From: Intrasporangiaceae bacterium
GTDB taxonomy: Bacteria; Actinomycetota; Actinomycetes; Actinomycetales; Dermatophilaceae
Assembly (NCBI GenBank): GCA_021324575.1
Contig: JAJPIW010000027.1
Coordinates: 26,472-90,471, forward strand
Length of the DNA stretch: 64,000 nt
Direction of reading: 5' to 3'
Positions 48,758 to 56,895 of the stretch are shown here, piece after piece. The number at the start of each line of letters is the position of its first letter. Within the stretch, counting starts at the first letter, position 1. The position numbers and the translations under genes were made by a program. A model generated the notes under the pieces. It was not told the origin of the DNA. It saw only the letters and a list, made by a program, of their open reading frames with translations, and searched no databases.

Positions 48758-49573
48758 ATGGATCCGATGTGGCTGGCGATCTCGGACGCGACGGCGGTGT
48801 CGGCCGCCAGTGACACCATCAGGTTCGTGATGGGAGCGACGCGACGAGGGGCAGCAGCCAGCCTGGCCGTTGTCGCGCTGCTCGCCGCCGGGTGCAGCAC
48901 TCCCATGACCGCCGACGCCGGGACGTCGTCGGCGGCCCCGTCGCACTCGGCGGCAAGCACAGCACCACCAACGGCCCTGCCAACGACCCGCCCAACGCCG
49001 CCCCCGCCGAGCACACGCGCCACGGGTCGGGTGATCGCCACCGGGCACGGCTGGACCGCCGCAGGCGTGGCAGGCCCGGCCCCGCAGGCCGGCTCCTGCC
49101 ACCTCCGGTTCACCGCGACCCGCGAGGCGCTTCCCGACCCGGCCTGCACCCCCGGCGCCACCGACGCCGCGGTCACCCAGGCCAACCTCTCCACGACCGT
49201 ATGCCGCAAGGGTGGGTACACCAGCTCGGTCCGACCGACCCGCAAGGTCTCCGCCGCAGCGAAATGGGTCGTGCTCGCGGCATACGGGATCCCCCGCTCC
49301 CAGACCGGCAGCTACGAACTGGACCACCTCATCGAGCTCAGCGCCGGCGGCGCCTCCGACTACCGCAACCTGTGGCCGCAACCCAACGGGTTCACCCTCT
49401 ACAAGGGCGGGCCCTACCTGCAGAACGACAAGGACGCCGTCGAGTCTGCAGGTTTCGCTGCACTGTGCCCTCGCCGGGTGGGCTTGGCCCGGCTCCAAAC
49501 GGCGATGGCTGGCGACTGGACCACGCTGATCGTCAACCTCGGCCTACCCAGCCCGACGCGCAAGTCATCGTGA
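48758..49573 (+). CDS. secreted lipoprotein with HNH endonuclease-like motif
   Basis: This 271-residue protein starts at ATG 48758, 7 bases after GGAGGT; ATG 48830 would give a shorter, more usual signal peptide. The signal region ASLAVVALLAAGCS has a lipobox cysteine at about residue 38. A Ser/Thr/Pro-rich linker comes next. A compact domain then shows GSYELDHLIELSAGG (His-Asp metal/active pair) and YRNLWPQP, the arrangement of HNH-type nucleases. Several cysteines suggest disulfides outside the cell. It lies beside the relaxase in the element. A secreted nuclease on the cell surface could process incoming or competing DNA, which is inference. Confidence 0.75.
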   Translation: MDPMWLAISDATAVSAASDTIRFVMGATRRGAAASLAVVALLAAGCSTPMTADAGTSSAAPSHSAASTAPPTALPTTRPTPPPPSTRATGRVIATGHGWTAAGVAGPAPQAGSCHLRFTATREALPDPACTPGATDAAVTQANLSTTVCRKGGYTSSVRPTRKVSAAAKWVVLAAYGIPRSQTGSYELDHLIELSAGGASDYRNLWPQPNGFTLYKGGPYLQNDKDAVESAGFAALCPRRVGLARLQTAMAGDWTTLIVNLGLPSPTRKSS

Positions 49574-49577
49574 ACCG

Positions 49578-49859
49578 TCAGGGACGCACAGGTTGGAGGT
49601 AGGCGGCGTCCAGAACCGTCTGAACCACGGTCGTGGCGTCCCCGTCCGTGACGACATAGATGACGAGGGCGGCCCACCCGCGGCTCGAGCGTCGCCATTC
49701 GACCACGACACCCGGCCATGGCCCCTCAGCCCCGGCGGGCCCCCGGACCAGGCACAGACGCGTCGGCTCGGTCCGCGTCGGCGGGTCGACCCCGCCGGGC
49801 CGGAACACCGGGCGATCCTTCAGCGGGATGCCCCGTCGAACGCCCATGCCACCGGCCAT
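49578..49859 (-). CDS. small element protein, unknown function
   Basis: This 93-residue protein has a basic N-terminus (GVRRGIPLKDRPVFRPGGVD). A strand-rich second half follows with VVVEWRRSSRGWAALVIYVV. I recall similar short proteins next to relaxase genes of actinobacterial elements, but no function. Its start is 22 bases from an SOS-type box, so it may be LexA-controlled. It converges with the lipoprotein gene, 4 bp apart. Confidence 0.6.
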   Translation of the reverse strand: MAGGMGVRRGIPLKDRPVFRPGGVDPPTRTEPTRLCLVRGPAGAEGPWPGVVVEWRRSSRGWAALVIYVVTDGDATTVVQTVLDAAYLQPVRP

Positions 49860-49880
49860 GGTCCCAGTATGGCCGATTCA

Positions 49881-49896
49881 TCGAACATTCGTTCGG
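49881..49896. promoter_or_regulatory. LexA/SOS box between divergent element genes
   Basis: TCGAACATTCGTTCGG matches the actinobacterial SOS box TCGAAC-N4-GTTCGA at 11 of the 12 fixed positions; only the last base differs. It lies 22 bp from the start of the minus-strand 93-residue gene and 61 bp before the ATG at 49958, a normal place for a LexA operator in a divergent promoter. Confidence 0.65.
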
Positions 49897-49957
49897 CCAA
49901 ATGGAGCCCCGGGGTCCCGGTGCCTCAGGCGACACATCCAACCTAAGGAGTCAACCC

Positions 49958-50227
49958 ATGACCGCCATCCCGACCTTCTCTGCCGCCCGCGAGCGGCTGA
50001 TCGAGGCCCAGCGCGCCGAGTCCGCCGCCCTCAAGGGCATCCAAGCCGCCGAGCGCGCCTACCAGCGGGCCGCCGCCAAAGCCCGCGACGCTGACGCCGC
50101 TTTGGCCAAGGCCCAGGCCGGTGTCGTCGAGGTCTCCGGGCTGGAACGCGCGGCCCGCCTGCTGGACGTCGACCCGACCGTCCTGCGCCGCAGGACCCGC
50201 GACGTCGCCGCGTCTCACGACGGCTGA
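49958..50227 (+). CDS. small coiled-coil protein of the element
   Basis: This 89-residue protein starts 7 bases after AAGGAG. Residues about 8-55 form an Ala/Glu/Arg-rich coiled-coil (RERLIEAQRAESAALKGI, then AYQRAAAKARDADAALAKA). The end, LERAARLLDVDPTVLRRRTR, looks like a short helix-turn-helix. It reads away from the SOS box towards the Nudix gene. Function is unknown; a small DNA-binding or assembly protein is possible. Confidence 0.65.
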   Translation: MTAIPTFSAARERLIEAQRAESAALKGIQAAERAYQRAAAKARDADAALAKAQAGVVEVSGLERAARLLDVDPTVLRRRTRDVAASHDG

Positions 50228-50331
50228 CCTACATGCCTGCCACGGGACCACCAGCAGCGCCGGCCGCCTACGCTGGGAGGCGAGGGCCGCACCCCGGCCA
50301 CCCACGCGACATACCCGGAAGGCGGTTCCCC

Positions 50332-50886
50332 ATGGCCGAGGCCCCACGGTCCAAGCCGTGGCGGGTGCGTGGGTCCCGGTCCCTGTACGAGAGCCCATGG
50401 GTGAGCCTCAGCCTCACCGACGTCGAGCTCCCCTCCGGTCGGCGGTTCGAGCATCACACCCTGCGTATGCCGGCCGCGGCCATGGCCGTTGTGCTCGACG
50501 AGGCACGCGAGCGCGTGCTGCTCGCCTGGCGGCATCGCTTCGTACCCGCGCTGTGGAACTACGAGCTCCCGGGCGGACTGGTCGAGGACGGCGAGGACCC
50601 CGCGGACACGGTCCGGCGCGAGGTGCTCGAGGAGACCGGGCACGAAGTTGCCGCGGTGACCCCGCTGGTGACGTTCGAGCCGATGATCGGGATGGTGAAC
50701 ACCCCGCACCACCTCTTCCTGGCGACCGGGCCCACGAGAGTGGCCGACCCCACCGAGCCCGACGAAGGCACCTTCGAGTGGGTCAACCTTGCCAACGTGC
50801 CGGCCCTCATCGCCGACGGCAAGATCGCCAACTCCGGCACGCTGGTCGGTCTGCTCCACGTCCTCGCCTTCCCGCCCGCGACCTGA
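50332..50886 (+). CDS. Nudix hydrolase
   Basis: This 184-residue protein has the complete Nudix box GGLVEDGEDPADTVRREV followed by LEETGHE (about residues 83-107). It is flanked by the usual beta strands (MAVVLDEARERVLLAWRHRF before, FEPMIGMVNTPHHLFLAT after), like ADP-ribose pyrophosphatases. ATG 50332 gives the normal start; the frame extends 99 bp upstream without homology. It is convergent with the HTH-TPR regulator. In the integrative element pSAM2, the Nudix protein Pif limits transfer between cells that already carry the element. The position here suggests a comparable role, unproved. Confidence 0.85.
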   Translation: MAEAPRSKPWRVRGSRSLYESPWVSLSLTDVELPSGRRFEHHTLRMPAAAMAVVLDEARERVLLAWRHRFVPALWNYELPGGLVEDGEDPADTVRREVLEETGHEVAAVTPLVTFEPMIGMVNTPHHLFLATGPTRVADPTEPDEGTFEWVNLANVPALIADGKIANSGTLVGLLHVLAFPPAT

Positions 50887-50905
50887 CTCCGTCGAACCGC
50901 GGGCC

Positions 50906-52054
50906 TCAGGACCGGCTGGGAGCCAGTCGGCCCAGGAGCAGCCGCATCCTGCGGGCTTGTCGGACCGAACCACAGCGACGAGCCAGATCTAGAGCCAGTT
51001 CGGCTTCGGCCAACGCAGCCGCCCGCTCGCCGGCCGTCTCCAGGGCATGAGCCAGATCTGCATGCCGGCCCGTCGCGGCACGCAGGGAGTCGCCCTCGGC
51101 CACGGCCGCCAGGGCGAGGTACTCCCCCGCCTCGGCGGCGCCGCCCGTTGCGAGGCAGTGACCGCGCCAGCGCGCCAGGTGAAGCAGGTCGAGCATGAGG
51201 AAAGGTGCGTCGTCGCCGTCCGGTTCCGTCAGCGCTGAGGCGGCCGCGTCCATCAGCCGCATCGCCTGATCGTGGTCGCCCGCGCCTGCGTTGACCTCCG
51301 CCTCGCTGGCCAGCAGCCAGGCCGACACCCGCGACGGAACCCGGCCTGCCCCAACCTTTCTCGCCTCCGAGGCGAGGTCGCGGGCTGACGCGGGCTCACC
51401 GGCGTCGAGCAGAACGATCGAGGCTTGGGCGAGCACGTGGCTCAGCAGCATCGGCGACCCGGACTCCGTCGCCGCGCTCCGGCCGAGCTGGTGCCAGCGC
51501 CACGCGCCGCCCACGTCGCCACGATCCAGGGCCAGCCACCCCGCCAGGGCAGCGCCCTCCGCCAGGGCCGCGGCCAGCGCCCTGCGTTCTTGCCCGACGC
51601 ACCGGTGCAAGACGTCCTCGAGGAGTGCGGCATGAGCCTCGACGGCCGGCGCGGCCATCGAACCGAGCCGTCGGTCCAAGAGCCGGAGGTTCTGCGTCTC
51701 CGCCTCGAGCACACCCAACATCGAGCGATCCACCGTGACGAGGGCCAGAGCGTCCCCGAGATCGGCGCCCGTGTCCGAAGTCGTAGCGGTCCCGAATCCG
51801 AGTGCTTCCGGAGGAGAGGCGTAGATGACGCAGAAGGCATCACGGTAGGCCGGAACAGTCACCTCCCGAGCGCCTGACTCCCAGTACGCGAACATCCGCT
51901 TCAGAGACGCCTGCTCGGGCGCCCGCGCACCCAACTCCGTTGCAGCCGTGTGGAATCGGCGCATCGCGGAGGCCTGCGACCACCCCATCCGGCGCCGCGC
52001 TTGCCGCAGCGGGTGCTCACGCGACGGTGGCGTCACCTCGTCACCCCCCGTCAT
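50906..52054 (-). CDS. helix-turn-helix regulator with TPR-like repeats
   Basis: This 382-residue protein has an N-terminal Xre-like helix-turn-helix (LRQARRRMGWSQASAMRRF). Helical repeats rich in Ala, Leu and Arg follow from about residue 110 to the end (GDVGGAWRWHQLGRSA, GEPASARDLASEARKV, AALAEAELALDLARRC). This layout is common in actinobacterial regulators that respond to peptides or protein partners. It starts in a 75-bp divergent gap with direct and inverted repeats, so autoregulation is likely. It is convergent with the Nudix gene. It may be the master switch of the conjugation module. Confidence 0.75.
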   Translation of the reverse strand: MTGGDEVTPPSREHPLRQARRRMGWSQASAMRRFHTAATELGARAPEQASLKRMFAYWESGAREVTVPAYRDAFCVIYASPPEALGFGTATTSDTGADLGDALALVTVDRSMLGVLEAETQNLRLLDRRLGSMAAPAVEAHAALLEDVLHRCVGQERRALAAALAEGAALAGWLALDRGDVGGAWRWHQLGRSAATESGSPMLLSHVLAQASIVLLDAGEPASARDLASEARKVGAGRVPSRVSAWLLASEAEVNAGAGDHDQAMRLMDAAASALTEPDGDDAPFLMLDLLHLARWRGHCLATGGAAEAGEYLALAAVAEGDSLRAATGRHADLAHALETAGERAAALAEAELALDLARRCGSVRQARRMRLLLGRLAPSRS

Positions 52055-52094
52055 CTGGCGTCACCTTTCGGGGCCTCGGTTCGCCGACCGAGGC
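52028..52094. promoter_or_regulatory. repeats at the HTH-TPR regulator start
   Basis: TGGCGTCACCT occurs twice (52028-52038 and 52056-52066, 28 bp apart). A perfect inverted repeat, GCCTCGGT and ACCGAGGC with loop TCGCCG (52073-52094), lies beside them. One direct repeat overlaps the first codons of the regulator. The set resembles an autoregulatory operator between this gene and the plus-strand genes beyond. Confidence 0.45.
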
Positions 52095-52276
52095 TGGCAG
52101 AGCAACCACGGCCACGCCAGGAGGAACTCATGCCCGCAGGACCCAACGGGATGGTGCGGAACGAGCGCACGTCGTCGCGGCGAGCGGCACGCTCCGCCGC
52201 CGTCGCCAGCCCACCCAGCTCGACCACCACCCCTCCATCGTCACCGCAGGCACCGACGCTTGTCGCGCCGAAACCG

Positions 52277-52294
52277 GGAGTTGTGGATAACTCC
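52277..52294. other. DnaA-box-like palindrome
   Basis: GGAGTTGTGGATAACTCC has 6-bp inverted arms and contains TGTGGATAA, the reverse complement of the DnaA box TTATCCACA. TGTGGATCG near 52349 and CATCCACAG near 52379 resemble weaker copies. The stretch 52130-52480 is open in frame with the next gene but is low in complexity, so it may be a non-coding control or replication region. Confidence 0.35.
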
Positions 52295-52480
52295 ACCGCC
52301 GTTCCGCCGATGTGCGTTCCACTGCGCCGGCCCGCAACCGCGGAGCCTGTGGATCGGCCGGGGCGAGAACGGTGGCCATCCACAGATGTCGTCGCCGACC
52401 GTCGCAATCGGCCCGAGGTGTCGTCAGATGAGGACGACGCGGAAGCAACCATCCGGACTTCCGAGCCCAGGGAGGGAACG

Positions 52481-52891
52481 ATGAACAGTCAACTGCCCCA
52501 ACGCAACCGGCTGTGGGAGAGCCTGCGTGCGTGCCCCACACTCACGGAGGGATCGCCCGAGCGCGACGCCGTGTGGCTCACGGTTCAAGCGGTCGTCTGC
52601 ACGCGGCATACGGCCATGGCCACACCCCTCGGCTCCACCACCGCCATCGTCATCACGGCCGACGAGGCCACCGACGAGCTGATCTCGGCCATGTCGTGGT
52701 TGTACGACAACGAGGCCCGCGCTCGTGCCCTGGACGCCGACGACCTCTACAAGATGCTCCGCGGTGTCGCCACCCGCGGAGCCAACGGGTCGGCCCGACG
52801 GCGGCAGTCCGACCAGCTCCACGGCCTGACCCACGTGTCCCCTGGCAACCCCGTCCGGTGGACCCATCTGGACGCCGGGGTGGCGTCATGA
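52481..52891 (+). CDS. unrecognised 136-residue element protein
   Basis: ATG 52481 follows GGGAGGGAACG. A second in-frame ATG with an AGGAGG site exists at 52130 and would add a 117-residue Arg/Pro/Ser/Thr-rich extension of doubtful value. The core has WESLRACPTLTEGSPERDAV, a strand segment GSTTAIVITADEATDELISA, and an Arg-rich end. No known motif is seen. Its stop overlaps the next ATG (ATGA), so the two proteins are probably made together. Confidence 0.6.
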   Translation: MNSQLPQRNRLWESLRACPTLTEGSPERDAVWLTVQAVVCTRHTAMATPLGSTTAIVITADEATDELISAMSWLYDNEARARALDADDLYKMLRGVATRGANGSARRRQSDQLHGLTHVSPGNPVRWTHLDAGVAS

Positions 52892-53304
52892 ACGCCGTCG
52901 GGTTCACCGAATGGGCCGCCAGCCAGGTCGGCATGACCACCGACGAGGTCGAGGCCATCAAGCTCGCCCCGGCCTTCGACATCTTCACCAACCGCGCGGA
53001 GGGCGCTGCCGAGAACGGAGCGGCAGACCCGCTGATGACGATCACCAGCAAACGCGCGGGCGGCAACTCGCGCCGGGTCACCCAGCGGATGCTTGGGCAC
53101 CTCCACTACACCCCGACCCAGCGCCGGGCCATGCACCGGCTCATGGGCCAGACCGGGCGGTGGTGGCCAGGACTTTTGCGGCTCTACGTCCAGGGCGTCG
53201 ACCTGGACGCACGGCACCGTCAGTACGCCCGCCGCCAGTTCCTGCTGATCCGCGACAACCCACCCGAGGCTCCGGTGTACGCGCGGCACCCGGTCAGGTC
53301 CTGA
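52888..53304 (+). CDS. unrecognised 138-residue element protein
   Basis: It starts at the ATGA overlap with the previous gene. It is mostly helical, with MTTDEVEAIKLAPAFDIF near the start and a strongly basic second half (RRVTQRMLGHLHYTPTQRRA, then RHRQYARRQFLLIRD). That composition suggests nucleic acid or membrane contact. No catalytic motif is seen. It overlaps the convergent 166-residue gene by 11 bp. Confidence 0.6.
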   Translation: MNAVGFTEWAASQVGMTTDEVEAIKLAPAFDIFTNRAEGAAENGAADPLMTITSKRAGGNSRRVTQRMLGHLHYTPTQRRAMHRLMGQTGRWWPGLLRLYVQGVDLDARHRQYARRQFLLIRDNPPEAPVYARHPVRS

Positions 53305-53794
53305 TCGATGCCAGGCTCGGATGCGTTGCGAGCGCCGGTATGCCGTACAGCCGCGCCACCCCCGCGACGGCAATCACCGCTGCCGCTGGACCGGACAGCG
53401 ATCGTGGCCGCCCGTCGCCGAAGTCGACGACGACGTGGCCGGCTGCCAAGTCCGGCTCGAAGCCGACCATCGAACCCCACCACAACGAGGCGACCTCGCC
53501 AGAGGCGAGCCGGATCAGAAGCCGGCGATCAGTGATGAGCACCTGCGACCAGGACGCCTCGCTCCACATGCCGTCGGACCGGACGCGTAGCCAGGCCTGC
53601 GCCACCCGCCACGGCGTCTCCCCCGGCTCCAGCACCAGGCCCAGCCACATCGGGTCGATCGGCTCCTGGGGGTGGAGCCCGGCCAGTTCCAGGGCCAGGG
53701 CGCGCGCGTCAGCCGCCTCCGCCGGCCCAACCGCCGGCGGGGCTTGGTCGTGCTTGCGGAGCCGCACCCGTCTCTCCCTCACGTCGCTGTCCAT
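53294..53794 (-). CDS. unrecognised 166-residue element protein
   Basis: The protein starts with a basic, polar N-terminus (SDVRERRVRLRKHDQ). A strand-rich region follows, with WSQVLITDRRLLIRLASGEV and SLWWGSMVGFEPDLAAGHVV, the cadence of a PH/GRAM-like or bacterial PH domain. No membrane segment is present. The ATG at 53794 has no Shine-Dalgarno match and lies 16 bases after the shared TCGTGCCCCC element. Divergent from the NlpC/P60 gene, it is probably controlled with it. Confidence 0.6.
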   Translation of the reverse strand: MDSDVRERRVRLRKHDQAPPAVGPAEAADARALALELAGLHPQEPIDPMWLGLVLEPGETPWRVAQAWLRVRSDGMWSEASWSQVLITDRRLLIRLASGEVASLWWGSMVGFEPDLAAGHVVVDFGDGRPRSLSGPAAAVIAVAGVARLYGIPALATHPSLASIRT

Positions 53795-53810
53795 GACAAC
53801 ACTGTCGCGC

Positions 53811-53850
53811 GGGGGCACGACATTGCAACGGCTGGACGCATCGTGCCCCC
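53811..53850. promoter_or_regulatory. inverted GGGGGCACGA/TCGTGCCCCC pair between divergent genes
   Basis: Two perfect 10-bp arms, 53811-53820 and 53841-53850, flank a 20-bp spacer. Each arm read outward lies 16 or 20 bases before the start codon of its gene. The same 10-mer precedes the relaxase gene. This is a good candidate for one regulator acting on both divergent promoters. Confidence 0.6.
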
Positions 53851-53870
53851 GACCTGCCCCTACCTCGGAC

Positions 53871-54938
53871 ATGACCATCAAACCCCTCGCGGCAGCCGCC
53901 GGAGCCTCGATCGCCGCGCTGATCCTGGTCGTCGGGTCCGCTGCGGCGGCGACGCTCGGTAGCGACGCGCCGAGCCCTGGGCCGCTGTGTGTCACGACCG
54001 GTCCGTTGGCTGGGTTGTCGCCGGCGCAGGCGACCAACGCCCGTCTCGTCGCCGCGGCGGCGTCTGCGCGAGGCGGCGCCCCTGCTGCCCTGGTTGCCCT
54101 CATGGTCGGTCTCGCCGAGTCCGGCCTCCGGGTGCTAGCCAACCCCAACGACCCCAGCGGCGCGGCATACGCCCACGACGGCATCGGCCACGACCACGAC
54201 TCCCTCGGCATCTTCCAGCAACGCCCGAGCTGGGGAACCGCCGCACAACGCATGGACCCGACCGCAGCCACAGACCTGTTCGTCGACGCGCTTCTCGCCG
54301 TGCCGAACTGGAGAGGCCTTCAACCCTCGTATGCCGCGCAGCTCGTCCAGCGGTCCGCCTTCACCAGCATCCCGGACGCGTCCAACGGCGACTCGTCCGT
54401 TGTCGGCGGCAACTACCTCGCCCAGCAGCCGCTCGCCGTCAGCCTGCTCACGACAATCACGGAGGACGCCTCACGGCTCGACTGCGGGGCCGGAACCGTG
54501 CCTCGCAGCGCCACCGGGACTCACGGGCTGCCGGTTACCTACACGATTCCCGCCACGACGAGTCCCCGAGCGCGGATCGCTGTCTCCTTCGCGTTGACGC
54601 AACTAGGGAAGCCATATCAATGGGGCGCCACCGGCCCAGCGGCATACGACTGCTCCGGACTGATGCAGTCCGCGTGGTCGCGCGCCGGGGTGGCCATCAG
54701 CCGAACCACCTACACGCAGATGAATGACGGGACGGCTACGGACGTCGCACGACTTCTTCCCGGCGATCTGGTCTTGACGCCCGGCAGCGACGGCAGCCTC
54801 GCGTTGCCTGGGCACGTCGGAATGTTCATCGGTGAGGGCCTCGTGGCCGAGGCGCCACAGACCGGCGACTTCGTCAAGGTAGTCACCCTGAACGGCTTCA
54901 CAGCCCGAGGAATCTCTGCACTTCGCCACGTTGGCTAG
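53871..54938 (+). CDS. NlpC/P60 cell-wall hydrolase of the conjugation module
   Basis: This 355-residue protein has an N-terminal hydrophobic segment (about residues 8-27, signal or anchor). A lysozyme/transglycosylase-like part follows, with LMVGLAESGLRVLANP and SLGIFQQRPSWGT (about 80-140). The C-terminal NlpC/P60 peptidase has QLGKPYQWGATGP, the catalytic cysteine in YDCSGLMQSAW (about residue 261) and the histidine in LPGHVGMFIG. Such two-domain hydrolases open peptidoglycan for Gram-positive type IV secretion. It follows the shared TCGTGCCCCC element. Confidence 0.88.
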   Translation: MTIKPLAAAAGASIAALILVVGSAAAATLGSDAPSPGPLCVTTGPLAGLSPAQATNARLVAAAASARGGAPAALVALMVGLAESGLRVLANPNDPSGAAYAHDGIGHDHDSLGIFQQRPSWGTAAQRMDPTAATDLFVDALLAVPNWRGLQPSYAAQLVQRSAFTSIPDASNGDSSVVGGNYLAQQPLAVSLLTTITEDASRLDCGAGTVPRSATGTHGLPVTYTIPATTSPRARIAVSFALTQLGKPYQWGATGPAAYDCSGLMQSAWSRAGVAISRTTYTQMNDGTATDVARLLPGDLVLTPGSDGSLALPGHVGMFIGEGLVAEAPQTGDFVKVVTLNGFTARGISALRHVG

Positions 54939-54999
54939 GCCTCCGCGAGGGGACCGATCCAGACCCACCATCGCATGTCGCCCCGACTCCCCAAGCCGG

Positions 55000-56640
55000 C
55001 TACCTCAGTTTGACTACACCCCAGTAATCCCCGTGGGCACTGACACGCGCCGACATCTTGATGTCCTTGATGTTGGCGAACGAGGACTTGAACCCTCGGT
55101 TGCCAACGGCCGTGCTACCAGCCTGAGCGGCCCGGTAGAGATACCTCAAGACGCGGTCGTTCGAGGAGTAGTAGTTGAAGACAGCGCCCTCGACGGCGTT
55201 ACTGAGAGCCCGCCAATCCCCATCGCTACCAATCGCCGCGCCCAGGAGATGAATCTCTCGGACCTTCGGAGCCGTACTGCTTGTGCCCAGCGTCTCGGCC
55301 GCTACGGCCATGACCCGCGCCCCCAAACTATGGCCGGCGAGAATGAAGGACGACGACTCCGTCCGCGCGAGGAGGCTAGCCAGAGCGACACCGGTCTTGT
55401 CGGCACGATTCTTGGCGGTGTGCCAAGGGTTCTTGATCAAGCCCGCGAGGACCGTGGGAGCCGTGAGCCACAGGTCTGCGTTCTTCACTGCAGCCTTGGC
55501 ACCCTTCTTGGCAAGTGTTTTGCCACCCTCCTTCCCGGCCATGAGCATTGCTTGTCTGGGGGCGATGAACATGGCCAACTTCTTGAGGTCCTTGCTGCCC
55601 CAATGGACGAGGTAGACAGGCGAGTCCGGGTAGCGGGCAGCAATCACGTCTGTCCAGTTGTGGGCTTGCGTCTTGCCCTCCGTCAGGAAGCCGTTCGCGA
55701 CGACGACTGGAACTCCTCCACCGTCGCGAACCCTTTCGATTCCGAAGGACTTGTCGTCGCCAACGTATGCCGACATGACACTGGCGCCCAGCCCACCGGC
55801 CAGTGCGCTACCTCCAGCGGCGACAACGAGAGTGCCACCGGCCATACCGAGTCCGCCGGCCGCGAGCGAGCCGCCACCGAGCGTTGCTAGGCCGCTGCTG
55901 ACAGCCGCAGCACCAGATAGGCCTTGCAAGGATCCAATTGCACCGCCGACGGCAGCGGGAAGTCCCGTCCCCCCGGACGCAATCGTGACGGCCGCTCCGG
56001 CCGTGACGACGGCGGCGACAGTACCGACCTTGGTGACGGCAGCGAAGTTCCGCTTCTCGAATGCAAGAAGTTGTTCGTAGTCCGCGAGGTCGTGAACGAA
56101 GGTGAACGCCTTCTCGAAGCCTGGAATGTCATGGCGGTGCTCCGCGCAGTACTTCGGAACCCTGACGTCACGGATCCCTCGGCTCGCCATATTGCTGCAC
56201 CCGGGCGCGGGGCATACCCCGGTGCGGGAGCCGCATGCGCTGCACAGGTAGACGTCCGTGACGTAGATCGGGCCACCGACCTTTGTGTGAGTCGAGAACG
56301 ACATGCATTCGGAACACCAACCGTCTCGAGCCTTCTCAGTCAGCAACTCGACGTCGCTTGCCAGCGCCTCCGCCGTCGCCTTGAACCTCTTGGCGGCCTT
56401 CTCGTATGTTCCACCCTTCTCGGCGCTGCGGGTAAGCCGCGCCAACTTCTCCTGCTTCGCGTATGCCCACAGGTTGCGTACGAGCGCTGGGTTGTTTGCG
56501 AGGACCTCGGGTCCGTGAATCTCGGGATCGACATCGTCAAGCACTCCCCGCACCTCCAAGGTGCGGCCCCTGGGCGAGGTAACCGTGCAGGAGAAACCCC
56601 TGCCTCGGAGGCCCTTGAAGATCGCGACGGCTCTGCGCAC
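55000..56640 (-). CDS. DUF726 (TMCO4-like) alpha/beta hydrolase with zinc-finger-like N-terminal part
   Basis: This 546-residue protein has an N-terminal half with a cysteine/histidine cluster (WCSECMSF, YLCSACGSRTGVCPAPGCSN, then KYCAEHRHD, about residues 105-170). A long Gly/Ala-rich hydrophobic stretch follows at about 205-290, probably membrane-inserting. The hydrolase domain has VVVANGFLTEG and the nucleophile elbow FILAGHSLGARVMA (serine about residue 440). This order matches DUF726. The GTG at 56640 is the first start. It is on the opposite strand inside a run of conjugation genes, has lower third-position GC, and looks like inserted cargo. A lipase-like effector role is possible but unproved. 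Confidence 0.82.
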   Translation of the reverse strand: MRRAVAIFKGLRGRGFSCTVTSPRGRTLEVRGVLDDVDPEIHGPEVLANNPALVRNLWAYAKQEKLARLTRSAEKGGTYEKAAKRFKATAEALASDVELLTEKARDGWCSECMSFSTHTKVGGPIYVTDVYLCSACGSRTGVCPAPGCSNMASRGIRDVRVPKYCAEHRHDIPGFEKAFTFVHDLADYEQLLAFEKRNFAAVTKVGTVAAVVTAGAAVTIASGGTGLPAAVGGAIGSLQGLSGAAAVSSGLATLGGGSLAAGGLGMAGGTLVVAAGGSALAGGLGASVMSAYVGDDKSFGIERVRDGGGVPVVVANGFLTEGKTQAHNWTDVIAARYPDSPVYLVHWGSKDLKKLAMFIAPRQAMLMAGKEGGKTLAKKGAKAAVKNADLWLTAPTVLAGLIKNPWHTAKNRADKTGVALASLLARTESSSFILAGHSLGARVMAVAAETLGTSSTAPKVREIHLLGAAIGSDGDWRALSNAVEGAVFNYYSSNDRVLRYLYRAAQAGSTAVGNRGFKSSFANIKDIKMSARVSAHGDYWGVVKLR

Positions 56641-56895
56641 AGATGAACGCTATCCGCGACTGGCGAGAGTTCGTCGAGGAATCCGCCCTACCCGCTTGGT
56701 GGTTGGGCGCAAGCACATGAGTCGTGACCGTCCGGACTCCGAAGGATCCGCCGATGCTCTACTCCAACACCCCGGCCGAAGGCACTCGCGTGACATCGCC
56801 CGCTCAGCGTCAACGATCTGAGCCATCACAATCACCAGGGCGCGTGCGAGTTGGGAACGCGGCCGAAGTCACCCACCTCGGCAACGGGCTGTCGG

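Noticed and set aside
48530..49498. Extension of the relaxase frame to 1,289 residues
   Set aside because: The extra N-terminal sequence is opposite the lipoprotein gene and has no relaxase motif. The family start matches the MTMSLRRMTLGAGYRYL region.
49788..49806. Second attachment site (GGGTCGACCCCGCC resembles the tRNA T arm)
   Set aside because: It shares only a short GTCGACCCCGCC-like run with the tRNA and lacks the CCTGGCCACCA end.
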